64,000 bases of DNA, taken from Desulfotruncus arcticus DSM 17038. Lineage in GTDB: Bacteria; Bacillota; Desulfotomaculia; Desulfotomaculales; Desulfallaceae. Every line of letters starts with the position of its first letter. Positions within the stretch are counted from its first letter, which is position 1. The stretch is from assembly GCF_900113335.1 (NCBI RefSeq), contig NZ_FOOX01000020.1, positions 1 through 64,000 of the forward strand, in the 5' to 3' direction. This document shows positions 33,791-41,570 of this stretch, one piece after another. The notes beneath the pieces were generated by a model. It saw only the letters and a list, made by a program, of their open reading frames with translations. It ran no database searches and was not told where the DNA came from. Position numbers and translations under genes: made by a program.

Positions 33791-34087
33791 TCAATCACGC
33801 CTACCACCCCTTTCAATTGTTAGATATTCCAGCAGCTTATCCAGCTTTTTATCCATACCGGTTATTTTCCGGTCAACCGCATTCATGGCAGCTGCATGAT
33901 CTTCCCTGGTGGTATAGATAAAAGGCAGGTCACTTTTTAGGTTATTTAATTTATCCTCCACATCCTGAACCCGATTCTCGTTCTCCTTCATTCTGATTTT
34001 CAGGTCATTCATAGTGGTTTTTAAAAAATAACCAATTATGCCTATTCCAATCATTGTGGCCGTTTGCATCATCCAGCCAAAGTCCAT
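33791..34087 (-). CDS. Mu gp25-like (DUF2730) membrane-anchored coiled coil
   Basis: The 98-residue protein has an N-terminal transmembrane helix (about residues 5-23) followed by a long coiled coil (LKIRMKENENRVQDVEDKL). This is the pattern of Mu gp25/DUF2730 and of Rz-like lysis accessory proteins. It stands right after the holin gene, which suits a lysis role. Confidence 0.65.
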   Translation of the reverse strand: MDFGWMMQTATMIGIGIIGYFLKTTMNDLKIRMKENENRVQDVEDKLNNLKSDLPFIYTTREDHAAAMNAVDRKITGMDKKLDKLLEYLTIERGGRRD

Positions 34088-34513
34088 TTAGATAGCACCT
34101 TCCTTGATTTCCAGCACCTTGGCTTCAATGGTGTTCCTAATGTATGCGTCAACGTCGCCCAGGGTAGCTTTCAAAGCATTTACATACTCAGGCTCCATAG
34201 TCTTCTTAATTTCATTAAATGCAACTTTTGATAGTTCGATCAAATCTTCCTTACTCTTGACGCCGTCTTTAACAGCCTGCCGCATCTCCTTAGCCACGGT
34301 TTGTTCAATTTTCTTAACAGTCTTTTCAGCTACATCATCCAGTCTAAAAATAGCATCATGGATGAGCCCGCGCTCTTCTTCGCTATCGATTTTGTTGGTC
34401 TCGGCAACCAATTTATCTGTCATTTTTTTAATGCCATAGATAGCGATCGAAGCAAGTAAAGTTAATACTGCCAAAGACAAATTGTACAAAAAATCCTGCA
34501 CTAACCCTTCCAC
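34088..34513 (-). CDS. Phage holin, LL-H-like
   Basis: The 141-residue protein has one N-terminal hydrophobic helix (about residues 8-29, LYNLSLAVLTLLASIAIYGI) and a long charged helical tail (KKIEQTVAKEMRQAVKDGVK). This matches LL-H-family holins that permeabilise the membrane for lysis. It starts at GTG with SD GGAGGTGG and is the first gene of the late operon after the strong terminator. Confidence 0.75.
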   Translation of the reverse strand: MEGLVQDFLYNLSLAVLTLLASIAIYGIKKMTDKLVAETNKIDSEEERGLIHDAIFRLDDVAEKTVKKIEQTVAKEMRQAVKDGVKSKEDLIELSKVAFNEIKKTMEPEYVNALKATLGDVDAYIRNTIEAKVLEIKEGAI

Positions 34514-34540
34514 TATGGTCCACCTCCTTTCTTTATAAAA

Positions 34541-34579
34541 TAAAAAAATACCGGCAAGGCTTTTGCCTATACCGGTATT
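34541..34579 (-). terminator. Strong intrinsic terminator before the late operon
   Basis: AATACCGG/CCGGTATT (8 bp) with an inner AGGC-AAAA-GCCT hairpin, followed by TTTTTTTATTTT on the minus strand. It lies between the Mor-like gene and the holin, and only about 15 bases separate its T-run from the holin SD. No room is left for a downstream promoter, so late transcription must read through it or start within it. Confidence 0.8.
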
Positions 34580-34631
34580 CTACTAATTTTGGCCGTAAGT
34601 TTATATTCCAAGCACTTCTAAGAATTAACTC

Positions 34632-34964
34632 TTATGAAGCATCTTGTTCATCTAAACCAAACCCGAAATCCAAGAGAGTTAATTGACCGTCATTAGCTGG
34701 ACCACATATTTCAACTATCCAGCGCTCACTTAAATTATATTTTTTGGCAAGTTCGGCATGATTATAACCATTAAACTCCTTTTTAATGTTAATATCCCTG
34801 GCCGGCCTTAAAAATGTATCTGCTTTTGGTATATAAATCGTTTTACCACCTAATATCTTAGCCAGCTTAATAAAATTCTCAATTCCGATTATCTCAGCCA
34901 GCTCTCTATAAGAATCAGGAATCATATCCAGAGTCAGATCATTTATCCAACTTTCTAGCACCAA
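34632..34964 (-). CDS. Mor/C-family transcription activator
   Basis: The 110-residue protein matches the Mu Mor/C family: an N-terminal dimerisation region (LAEIIGIENFIKLAKILGGK), the conserved TIYIPKAD beta-strand, then a C-terminal HTH (HAELAKKYNLSERWIVEI). In Mu, Mor turns on middle transcription and C turns on late promoters. Here it is the last gene before the late operon and probably activates it. Start TTG at 34964, 8 bases after GGGGG. Confidence 0.85.
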   Translation of the reverse strand: MVLESWINDLTLDMIPDSYRELAEIIGIENFIKLAKILGGKTIYIPKADTFLRPARDINIKKEFNGYNHAELAKKYNLSERWIVEICGPANDGQLTLLDFGFGLDEQDAS

Positions 34965-35027
34965 CAGGATCACCCCCTATTATATGCCGAAAAAGGTTTA
35001 AAGGAAATGCCTTGTTTTTAATTGACA

Positions 35028-35840
35028 CTATTTCTGCGTACTAACCCCAACTTTATTCAGCACATACTCAATGGTACGTCGCATAAATACTGCACTTTCC
35101 GCTCTTGTAGTTGGCTTATCAGGATAAAATTTATTATCTTTATAACCTGAAACAAGTCCTTCTTTAGCTAACCACTCAATGTCACCAGCGGCATAGTGTC
35201 CTATAATATCCTTGAACATTGACAAAATCTCCTCCTTAAATTTTGTGTTCCACCATCCTTCATTTCCGTAAGACTCGTTAAAATCCACATTAATTCCCGC
35301 TAAAGCTTGATCGTTTTTATATTGATATATGTTTACATATTGGCTTTTTTTGCCCTGTGACCAAGCGTAAGTTTGCCAAAAGTTATTAACTACACCACGT
35401 CTGGCCATCTCCTCAACCACGTTAAATGAGCCATAAACACCAATATTATAATCAACTAAAACGCTGGCAGCTGCACCTAGATATTGTTCAATTACTGAAT
35501 AGTCTTTTGGTTGAGCATCATAATCCACTGCAAAATAAATAACTGTGCCTTTGGGCTGACCAATCTCCAAGGCCTCTTTGAGTGCTAGTGCCCCGTCAGC
35601 TTTTCCAGCGGCTGCACCACCAGTAGACCGGTTTGCTGATGTTTCAAACACGCTTATTATATTTAATCCGGCAGTGGTAATAGCTTCAGCCTCCTGTTTA
35701 GTAAGACGCTTCCATGCCATTGACGGAGTATTAGGCACTAAATAACGGCAAATAAACTTCATCCCGGTGGCTGCTATTGTCTTTGCTGTTTCAACAGTTA
35801 GCGGCGTGGCGCAATCAATACCTTTCATATTATTATTCAC
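35028..35840 (-). CDS. DUF1906 glycoside-hydrolase-like protein with SLH domain (lysin candidate)
   Basis: The 270-residue protein opens with a DUF1906 (Rv2525c-like TIM-barrel) domain: KGIDCATPLTVETAKTIAAT, then VIYFAVDYDAQPKDYSVIEQ, and YVNIYQYKNDQ near residue 175. The last 55 residues are one SLH repeat (GHYAAGDIEWLAKEGLVSGY), which binds cell wall polymers. It stands where Mu has its lysozyme, before the holin, so peptidoglycan degradation is likely. The exact start (GTG at 35840 or ATG at 35828) is uncertain. Confidence 0.8.
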   Translation of the reverse strand: MNNNMKGIDCATPLTVETAKTIAATGMKFICRYLVPNTPSMAWKRLTKQEAEAITTAGLNIISVFETSANRSTGGAAAGKADGALALKEALEIGQPKGTVIYFAVDYDAQPKDYSVIEQYLGAAASVLVDYNIGVYGSFNVVEEMARRGVVNNFWQTYAWSQGKKSQYVNIYQYKNDQALAGINVDFNESYGNEGWWNTKFKEEILSMFKDIIGHYAAGDIEWLAKEGLVSGYKDNKFYPDKPTTRAESAVFMRRTIEYVLNKVGVSTQK

Positions 35841-36237
35841 CGTCCTTTTTCTCTCTTATTAATTCAATGGAGCTATTGTTCTTGATTAAATGGCTTTTTA
35901 ATGACCTAAACGATGACCAATATGGTAGATAGTAAGTATATTTAGCTTCAGGATCTTGAAGACCGCGCAAACGCTTTGATATTTTTTTCATTGCAGCCTT
36001 ATGTTTTTGATTATAAACTGATTTTTTCACTGGGCAACAAAAGCGCCGCCTCTCTTCGCAATCATCCAATAACCATTTATACTCAAATATACCATTTACA
36101 TATACTATTATCCCATTCTTCATTTGACTGAGTCTTTTCAAAACAAGTGCAACCTTATACCCATCACATTTCAGCTCAACGTGACTAAATATAGATTGCA
36201 ATTGTTGTTCAACTTCTTTCCAATCTTCATTAGTCAA
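35833..36237 (-). CDS. Hypothetical protein, 134 aa
   Basis: The protein is basic and aromatic (YTYYLPYWSSFRSLKSHLIK) with two adjacent cysteines near residue 60. It overlaps the lysin gene start. TTG start follows AAGGATGTG. I do not recognise the family. Confidence 0.5.
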   Translation of the reverse strand: MTNEDWKEVEQQLQSIFSHVELKCDGYKVALVLKRLSQMKNGIIVYVNGIFEYKWLLDDCEERRRFCCPVKKSVYNQKHKAAMKKISKRLRGLQDPEAKYTYYLPYWSSFRSLKSHLIKNNSSIELIREKKDGE

Positions 36238-36254
36238 TTTAACCACATCCTTAT

Positions 36255-36671
36255 TTACTTGAACTGGTTAATTCCAATCAACTCTCTTACGGGAACTCCT
36301 GCTTTCTTCAGAGGAAACCACACATCATAGTAAAACATGTGTCTAAAGTATCCCCTGGCATAACGTATACTTCCGTCGCCATAGTCACTAAAATTTTCCG
36401 GCCTTCTAATGTCTAACGGGTTACCCTGGAACAGAGCAAGTTTTATGCAAAAAGCAAAAGTGTGACCGGTTCCGCGCCCCTCGATGTAACATTTTCCGTC
36501 ATGGTTATGACTCAACCTGGCACCCTCAAAATTTCCACTACCGAAAACTACACACGGGCATATATATAATGGATAATCCTTTCCATGAAAAATGAAGTCA
36601 ACTTGCCATGGATAGAGTTTCACACCAAGGGCACGTTCTATTAATTCCAGCGGTACCATTTGTTCGCGCAT
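36255..36671 (-). CDS. Small phage protein with degenerate P-loop
   Basis: The 138-residue protein (KLYPWQVDFIFHGKDYPLYI ... EGRGTGHTFAFCIKLALFQG) resembles small Firmicutes phage proteins with a YPWQ motif and a GRGTGKT-like loop, but the P-loop lysine is histidine here. If the fold is a P-loop NTPase it is probably inactive for ATP hydrolysis. SD AAAGGGACGTG. Role unknown. Confidence 0.5.
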   Translation of the reverse strand: MREQMVPLELIERALGVKLYPWQVDFIFHGKDYPLYICPCVVFGSGNFEGARLSHNHDGKCYIEGRGTGHTFAFCIKLALFQGNPLDIRRPENFSDYGDGSIRYARGYFRHMFYYDVWFPLKKAGVPVRELIGINQFK

Positions 36672-36713
36672 AATTCACGTCCCTTTTTTAAATGTTTTTG
36701 GTTGAAATGTTCA

Positions 36714-37241
36714 CTAAGCCGCTTCCTTCTGCAATTCCTCCCGCAACACATCTGCCAACCTGGGCAGTAACTTTTGCCCAAACGCCTTGATGTCGGAAGG
36801 ATAATCGTAGCAGGCAAATTCGTGGGCTTCATCAATTTTCGTCTCGTCGTGCCAGCGAGTGAAATCTATTACCGATATAAAATTATGTTCATATTCCTTT
36901 ATCAGGTCCCATTCTTCTCTGGCAAATTCCTTTGAGTAAGAACCGTCGCGGCGGTAGTACAGGATATGTTCTTTAATTGACTTAATGGTGTTTTCTCCAT
37001 CAAACTCCTTTTCTTGTCCTTGAAAAAGCTTTTTAATGTAATACTCGTTATCTGAACCATGTTTAATGTCGATGAAAAATTCCCGGAAGTCCTTACAGCC
37101 GTGATGTGTCCACTTAAAGGCATAATTGCCATAATCGGTTACTGCCGCAAACATCCCAGTGGAGTCTAGGAGGAATATTCCCCAACCTTCGATGCTGTCA
37201 ATAGGTGGCAGTGAATATCGCCAGAACTTAATATCGCTCAA
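36714..37241 (-). CDS. Hypothetical protein, 175 aa
   Basis: The protein starts at TTG with SD AGGAGG. It has an aromatic N-terminal beta region (WGIFLLDSTGMFAAVTDYGN) and a helical C-terminus (KLLPRLADVLREELQKEAA). Such proteins occur near early genes of Firmicutes phages; I do not know a function. Confidence 0.5.
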   Translation of the reverse strand: MSDIKFWRYSLPPIDSIEGWGIFLLDSTGMFAAVTDYGNYAFKWTHHGCKDFREFFIDIKHGSDNEYYIKKLFQGQEKEFDGENTIKSIKEHILYYRRDGSYSKEFAREEWDLIKEYEHNFISVIDFTRWHDETKIDEAHEFACYDYPSDIKAFGQKLLPRLADVLREELQKEAA

Positions 37242-37302
37242 ATCTTAATCCTCCTTTGTTTCACACTTTTTAGCTCCTGCCGTTCCCTGGTTGTACTGTG
37301 AA

Positions 37303-37539
37303 CTAAGCTTCCTGTATATCTTCAATCTCTGTCAAAAGTATGTTAGTAATATTGCCATCCTCATCCGCAATAACAATTTTATCGTCAAGTATTTCATAAA
37401 TCTCTGCCGCATGACAACTGCCATCTTTTGTCCAAATGTCTGCCGAATCATAGGGACCTAATTCAAAATTATCATCCATTTCGTCGCCCTGATTGGTGTC
37501 TTTTTCAACAAAAAGCTTTTTGACAACGTCTAATTTCAT
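37303..37539 (-). CDS. Hypothetical acidic protein, 78 aa
   Basis: The strongly acidic protein has alternating beta-like segments (YEILDDKIVIADEDGNITNI) and could be a small SH3/OB-like or DNA-mimic protein. Start ATG after AAGGAGGAAAATGT. An anti-restriction DNA mimic is only a guess from charge. Confidence 0.45.
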   Translation of the reverse strand: MKLDVVKKLFVEKDTNQGDEMDDNFELGPYDSADIWTKDGSCHAAEIYEILDDKIVIADEDGNITNILLTEIEDIQEA

Positions 37540-37581
37540 ACATTTTCCTCCTTCGCATTCTTTTAGCTACTACGCAGAGCA

Positions 37582-37821
37582 TCAATTGTGTCGTTTTCCA
37601 CGCTTCTTTTGCCACTTATTTTGAGAAAGGAACTTTTTAAAAACCTTCTTATCAGCATCACTACTCAGCACCAGCACATGACATTTTAAGTCCTGGTTAT
37701 ATCGAATTTGCCTTCGGTCTTTACCTAAAGCCTCGCAGATCCAAAATATCTGACGCCTTACTTCACCGGCTATGTAGACCGTACCATTGTTGTCATTGTA
37801 AATATCAATTGCAGCGCTCAT
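37582..37821 (-). CDS. Hypothetical protein, 79 aa
   Basis: The protein ends in a basic tail (KWQKKRGKRHN) and its start overlaps the stop of the DnaC-like gene (TAATG). It may bind nucleic acid. No family recognised. Confidence 0.45.
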   Translation of the reverse strand: MSAAIDIYNDNNGTVYIAGEVRRQIFWICEALGKDRRQIRYNQDLKCHVLVLSSDADKKVFKKFLSQNKWQKKRGKRHN

Positions 37822-38666
37822 TACAATATCCCCTTAAACCGGTAATCCAGGGCCAGTGGGTCTTCATCCTCACGGAGGAGCATTTTGCCCAGGTACATCT
37901 TGCCCGTATGCTGATTCCTGGTCTTTTCAAAGAGCCTGCCAGCCGTAGCCTTGGAGAGAAAACCAATCAATTGGTGAAAGTATTCGCTGGTGTAGATGAT
38001 AGGGAGCTGCTTCCGGTACCGGTAATCTACAATCCCGTAAAACTCTTTAATCCATGTATCTTTCTGGCTTTCCTTGCACACATCATCAATAATTAAAAGA
38101 TCGCAAGTATAAAGCTTTTGCCTGATTTCGTCTACCTTGTATGCTTCGTCTGGCTTATTGTAATAGGACAGCCATTCAGAAAAACTTTGGACCCAGTTAA
38201 AGAACATCGGGCAAATTCCCAACTCAATAAGGGGAAGGACGGCAGCAGTGGCCAGGTGAGTCTTACCGCAACCAGAGGTGCCCAATAGTCCCATCCAAGG
38301 GGACCCTTGCAGGCTTTCGCCACGTTTCACCCTGGCTACTAATCCCTTTGAATACTCCCTGGCGATGCTATACGCATTAACCACTCGGCGATCCGTATCA
38401 TTAATGTCGAAGTTGTCAAAATTCTTGTGGATGAATTCATCGCTGATATTGCAGGATTTTAGAAGCTTTTGCAGTTTTCTTCGCTCCATACACTTGCAGG
38501 GATAGGCTACATTCAGGCCTGGGTCGTCGATTACACCATTATCCTGGCACAGGTCGCACTCATATTCCGGAGAGTCTCCGTTTAAAGGCTTCTTCGGCTC
38601 TTGAGTCACGCTTACCGGACGGCTTTGCCGCTTCAGCAGTTTTTCTTGAATCGTGATCCCCTCCAT
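37821..38666 (-). CDS. DnaC/IstB-like AAA+ helicase loader
   Basis: The 281-residue protein has a N-terminal zinc-like cluster (CDLCQDNGVIDDPGLNVAYPC) followed by an AAA+ domain with GTSGCGKTHLATAAV (P-loop) and LLIIDDVCKESQ (Walker B). This is typical of DnaC/DnaI-like loaders. I start at the ATG at 38666 with SD AGAGGTGG, inside the upstream gene. It probably loads the host replicative helicase for replicative transposition. Confidence 0.8.
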   Translation of the reverse strand: MEGITIQEKLLKRQSRPVSVTQEPKKPLNGDSPEYECDLCQDNGVIDDPGLNVAYPCKCMERRKLQKLLKSCNISDEFIHKNFDNFDINDTDRRVVNAYSIAREYSKGLVARVKRGESLQGSPWMGLLGTSGCGKTHLATAAVLPLIELGICPMFFNWVQSFSEWLSYYNKPDEAYKVDEIRQKLYTCDLLIIDDVCKESQKDTWIKEFYGIVDYRYRKQLPIIYTSEYFHQLIGFLSKATAGRLFEKTRNQHTGKMYLGKMLLREDEDPLALDYRFKGIL

Positions 38667-38916
38667 GGACTGAACCACCTCTCAGATTTCTCAAAATGCC
38701 ACGAGTGTAATTCTCTCTTATATGGGGGTATTTCTCAATGTGAATTTTTAAGGCTTTAATCACTACTTCCGGGTCAAACTTAGCCCAGTATTCCAGCTCC
38801 TTTTGCTTGATACCAACGGATACTCTATTGCTCCTTCTGGTGAAGCGGATAGTATCCCAATAATCAGCGATAGTTTTCTGCTGATCTGGCGTATATCTTT
38901 CAAGGAGTTTTTCCAC
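38560..38916 (-). CDS. DnaD-like replication accessory protein
   Basis: The 118-residue protein (LERYTPDQQKTIADYWDTIR ... ELEYWAKFDPEVVIKALKIH) resembles the short DnaD/replisome-organiser-like phage proteins with a YW..I....Y..R motif, and is followed by a helicase loader. It overlaps the loader by about 107 bases. Assignment is moderate. Confidence 0.5.
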   Translation of the reverse strand: MEKLLERYTPDQQKTIADYWDTIRFTRRSNRVSVGIKQKELEYWAKFDPEVVIKALKIHIEKYPHIRENYTRGILRNLRGGSVHGGDHDSRKTAEAAKPSGKRDSRAEEAFKRRLSGI

Positions 38917-39310
38917 TGCCGGCTGCCTCCCTTTGCATGCGCTTTTTCATAGCCTTTAAAGCTTCAATTACATCACTGGCCTGACTAAATTTTAAATATC
39001 TTGGATGACTGACCCCCTGCCTGTTCTCCAAAAAACCGCGCAGCCGCCTGGGGTTATCTTTCCAGCCCAACTCCTCAGCCAGCTTATTAATTTGCCACAC
39101 TTGCTTACCGGTTGCTCTGTCAGCGGTAGTGGTGTGGCCAAGTATCTGATTTAGCCGGTCAATCACCCTGATGCCCTGTCTCTTAGTTAGGGCCTTAATG
39201 CTTTCAGAGCCGGTCACCGCAGTGACCAGCTCATGAAGCACCTCATTATCAAGACCGGCTTCTCTTGCCAGGGCAAATATCTTCTTAATTTGATCATAGC
39301 TTATTTTCAT
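38900..39310 (-). CDS. GemA (Mu gp16-like) regulatory protein
   Basis: The 136-residue protein matches the GemA/DUF1018 family of Mu-like phages (KIFALAREAGLDNEVLHELV, then SIKALTKRQGIRVIDRLNQI). GemA is reported to influence host gene expression and DNA supercoiling in Mu. The gene overlaps the next gene by 17 bases. The family and place in the early region agree. Confidence 0.8.
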   Translation of the reverse strand: MKISYDQIKKIFALAREAGLDNEVLHELVTAVTGSESIKALTKRQGIRVIDRLNQILGHTTTADRATGKQVWQINKLAEELGWKDNPRRLRGFLENRQGVSHPRYLKFSQASDVIEALKAMKKRMQREAAGSGKTP

Positions 39311-39316
39311 GGGGCA

Positions 39317-39949
39317 TCACCTTCGTCCTTCGTATTCCAATCCGACACTGATACCAGCTTCGATGAAAACAGCTTTTTTAATTTGCGCTATTTGTTCGTC
39401 AGTAAGCTCTCCGAAGAACCGATCCACCAGCTCAAAGTTTTTATATAACCTGATATAGTGCAACTCTTCTTCACAATCTCCCAACACACCAACACTTTCA
39501 AGCACCTTTTTGTCTCTTAAGTAATCGCCTTTCAACTTCTTTTTGACTGCCTTAATTGCTTTATCATCCAATTCTAGGACTTCCAGTACTTGTTCGATAG
39601 ATATTTCATCGCTGTAATCATCATTGCAAAGGGCAATTAAAGCTTCTTTAAATCTTGATTCCGTTTCATATTTGATTTCTTCTTTACGTGTGATCTTAGC
39701 TTTTGCGATTTCCCCTAACACTTCGACCAGCCGATTAAAGTTATCAATATCAAGCTTTTCCTTATGAACCACGTTAAAACTACCATATAGCCCGAAAATT
39801 TGCATAAACTTCAGGTTTTTATTATCCATTTCCTCATAAGCCGCATTGGTAAGTTTGGCTTTTAACTGATCTAAGGTCTTTTTATCCTTTTTCATTTTCT
39901 TTTCCAAGGAAATGGCCTCATCAACCAAGCTGAATAATTCCTCTTGCAT
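39317..39949 (-). CDS. Hypothetical coiled-coil early protein, 210 aa
   Basis: I begin at the ATG after GGGAGGGTTAGAC (MQEELFSLVDEAISLEKKMK). The N-terminal third is a coiled coil; the rest is helical and acidic (YSDEISIEQVLEVLELDDKA). It occupies the place of DUF3164 genes in Mu-like phages, but I do not see a convincing match. Confidence 0.55.
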   Translation of the reverse strand: MQEELFSLVDEAISLEKKMKKDKKTLDQLKAKLTNAAYEEMDNKNLKFMQIFGLYGSFNVVHKEKLDIDNFNRLVEVLGEIAKAKITRKEEIKYETESRFKEALIALCNDDYSDEISIEQVLEVLELDDKAIKAVKKKLKGDYLRDKKVLESVGVLGDCEEELHYIRLYKNFELVDRFFGELTDEQIAQIKKAVFIEAGISVGLEYEGRR

Positions 39950-39951
39950 GT

Positions 39952-40206
39952 CTAACCCTCCCTGGTTTTCTCGTTCATCATCCGCAAGCAGCCCGAGCAA
40001 ACAAACCGTCCTGCGTGAGCGATAAGATCAACATCAGACTTACAGAAAACACATTCACCTTGAATACGCTTTAAAACAATACTTCCCTCGTTGTTGACGC
40101 TAATACGAAACCGTTCTCCGCTATCAATACCAAAACTGCTGCGGCGCATGGCTGCTGGTAGCGTGATAGAGCCGCTTTTACTAAGCTTTTTGTTAAACTG
40201 CTCCAA
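39952..40206 (-). CDS. AbrB-like DNA-binding protein with C-terminal zinc knuckle
   Basis: The 84-residue protein has an AbrB/MraZ-like swapped-hairpin domain (NKKLSKSGSITLPAAMRRS ... GERFRISVNNEGSIVLKRI) and a C-terminal C-x2-C...C-x2-C knuckle (ECVFCKSDV ... FVCSGCLRM). The TTG start is 9 bases after AGGAGG. The combination suggests a transition-state-like repressor or nucleoid protein for the early region. Confidence 0.65.
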   Translation of the reverse strand: MEQFNKKLSKSGSITLPAAMRRSSFGIDSGERFRISVNNEGSIVLKRIQGECVFCKSDVDLIAHAGRFVCSGCLRMMNEKTREG

Positions 40207-40210
40207 TCGC

Positions 40211-40345
40211 TTACTCCTCCTCTTTAAAAGTTTTAACTGCATGACCATCCTCGCACAGCATCACCAGACCAGCTTCCCGGTAAAGACTGTCCAACTCACA
40301 AATGCTAATATTGTCCAAGACACACTCCACTGCTGCCATTGCCAT
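40211..40345 (-). CDS. Tiny early protein, 44 aa
   Basis: A 44-residue ORF with SD AAGGTGGTGC at the right distance fills the gap between the AbrB-like gene and 40369. The product is acidic with three cysteines (AVECVLDNISICELDSLYRE). Its stop is 4 bases before the TTG of the AbrB-like gene. No family recognised. Confidence 0.5.
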   Translation of the reverse strand: MAMAAVECVLDNISICELDSLYREAGLVMLCEDGHAVKTFKEEE

Positions 40346-40368
40346 AAATAGCACCACCTTCCGTATTT

Positions 40369-40578
40369 TTAATAAGCAAATGCAATCATCTTAATGCATC
40401 CGGCCGCCGGTACAAAATGAATCTCACCGTCATCCAATTTAACTATCACCGTACCGGCCACGCCGCGCTCTACCTGGTACCCCTCAGCCGTCTTTTCCCG
40501 GGCCAAATCATTTAATTCCCGGGGCATCGTGATCACATCGTTAACCGCCTTACAGATCGATTCATGGACTTTCTTCAT
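40369..40578 (-). CDS. Small early protein, 69 aa
   Basis: The protein (MPRELNDLAREKTAEGYQVE ... VIVKLDDGEIHFVPAAGCIK) has an N-terminal helix and C-terminal beta strands, with SD AGGGGGC. It follows the MuB-like gene by 11 bases. It may be a small regulator or an assembly factor. No family recognised. Confidence 0.5.
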   Translation of the reverse strand: MKKVHESICKAVNDVITMPRELNDLAREKTAEGYQVERGVAGTVIVKLDDGEIHFVPAAGCIKMIAFAY

Positions 40579-40589
40579 AACCGTGCCCC

Positions 40590-41552
40590 CTAAAGCATCA
40601 TCATATTGCTTGCTTTGGCGATAGTATCCAGGGTGATCTCCGTTATACCTTCACCGTCCTGGCCATCCATCAGCCGGATGATATTATTCAGTGTCCTGTC
40701 CATCAGCCTGAAACAACCGGTTTGGCTGTTGGTCGCCCTTTTGATCATTTCCTGCAACGCCTCATCCGTAAACGGGAAGGGCTCCAGGTACTCCATAACT
40801 TCTTTTTTGGTCAGCCCTTGTAGGGAGTAATAGTTGTCCACCCGGTTGGCAAACCGTGCCAAGTACCCTTTAACTTGTGACTCCAGCTTTGGCTCACCGG
40901 CTACGACCAAGCCTACATCCGACTGATCAAATATAGAGCGCAATATTTCCATTTTCTTTTGGGTGTACTTGCTGATTAGCTTATCCGCCTCATCTATAAT
41001 CAACAAATAGCCTTTATTAAAGTTAAAAAACTCCTTAATACCGTTTACCCGCTTCCAAATGGTGCCGTACCCGGAAGGGATGCCCAATGCCTTCTCAATT
41101 GCCTCTACCATATCGCGACAACTCATAATATCGTCACATTCCACATAGGCAACTCGAGGCATCTTAGTGTAATATTCCAGAGTGCGGCTCTTGCCGTAGC
41201 CAGATTTTCCAACCACAACACCAAGTCCGGTAAAGTCCTGGCAGGTGCTACATACAGCGATGATGCCGGAGGCATCCCGGCTTTCAAAAAACTCTGGTTT
41301 TTGCAACTTTGGCGCTTGGGTTATAGGTGTAACGACCTTACCGCGCTCCCGAAGAAACTGAGTAAGTTTTGCCTGAATATCGGTGGTATCGCTTTCATAC
41401 TTGCCATTTAAGTACCTTGAAAGTGCTGTTCTATGGTAATTTATTTCTCTGGCCACTTCCGTAATGGTCAATCCGCTTTTCTCCATAAAATCCTTAGCCA
41501 TTCTGGCCACATCCTGCGGCGCAATGGAATAAATCTTTGCAGCAGCTTCCAT
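40590..41552 (-). CDS. MuB-type AAA+ transposition target protein
   Basis: The 320-residue protein starts with an HTH (FMEKSGLTITEVAREINYHR), then an AAA+ ATPase with GKSGYGKSRTLEYY (P-loop, about residue 112) and YLLIIDEADK (Walker B, about residue 183) and a C-terminal helical domain. In Mu, MuB binds target DNA, recruits MuA-bound ends and gives target immunity. It follows the transposase by 18 bases, as in all Mu-like phages. Confidence 0.9.
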   Translation of the reverse strand: MEAAAKIYSIAPQDVARMAKDFMEKSGLTITEVAREINYHRTALSRYLNGKYESDTTDIQAKLTQFLRERGKVVTPITQAPKLQKPEFFESRDASGIIAVCSTCQDFTGLGVVVGKSGYGKSRTLEYYTKMPRVAYVECDDIMSCRDMVEAIEKALGIPSGYGTIWKRVNGIKEFFNFNKGYLLIIDEADKLISKYTQKKMEILRSIFDQSDVGLVVAGEPKLESQVKGYLARFANRVDNYYSLQGLTKKEVMEYLEPFPFTDEALQEMIKRATNSQTGCFRLMDRTLNNIIRLMDGQDGEGITEITLDTIAKASNMMML

Positions 41553-41570
41553 TTATTTATCCCTCCGTTT

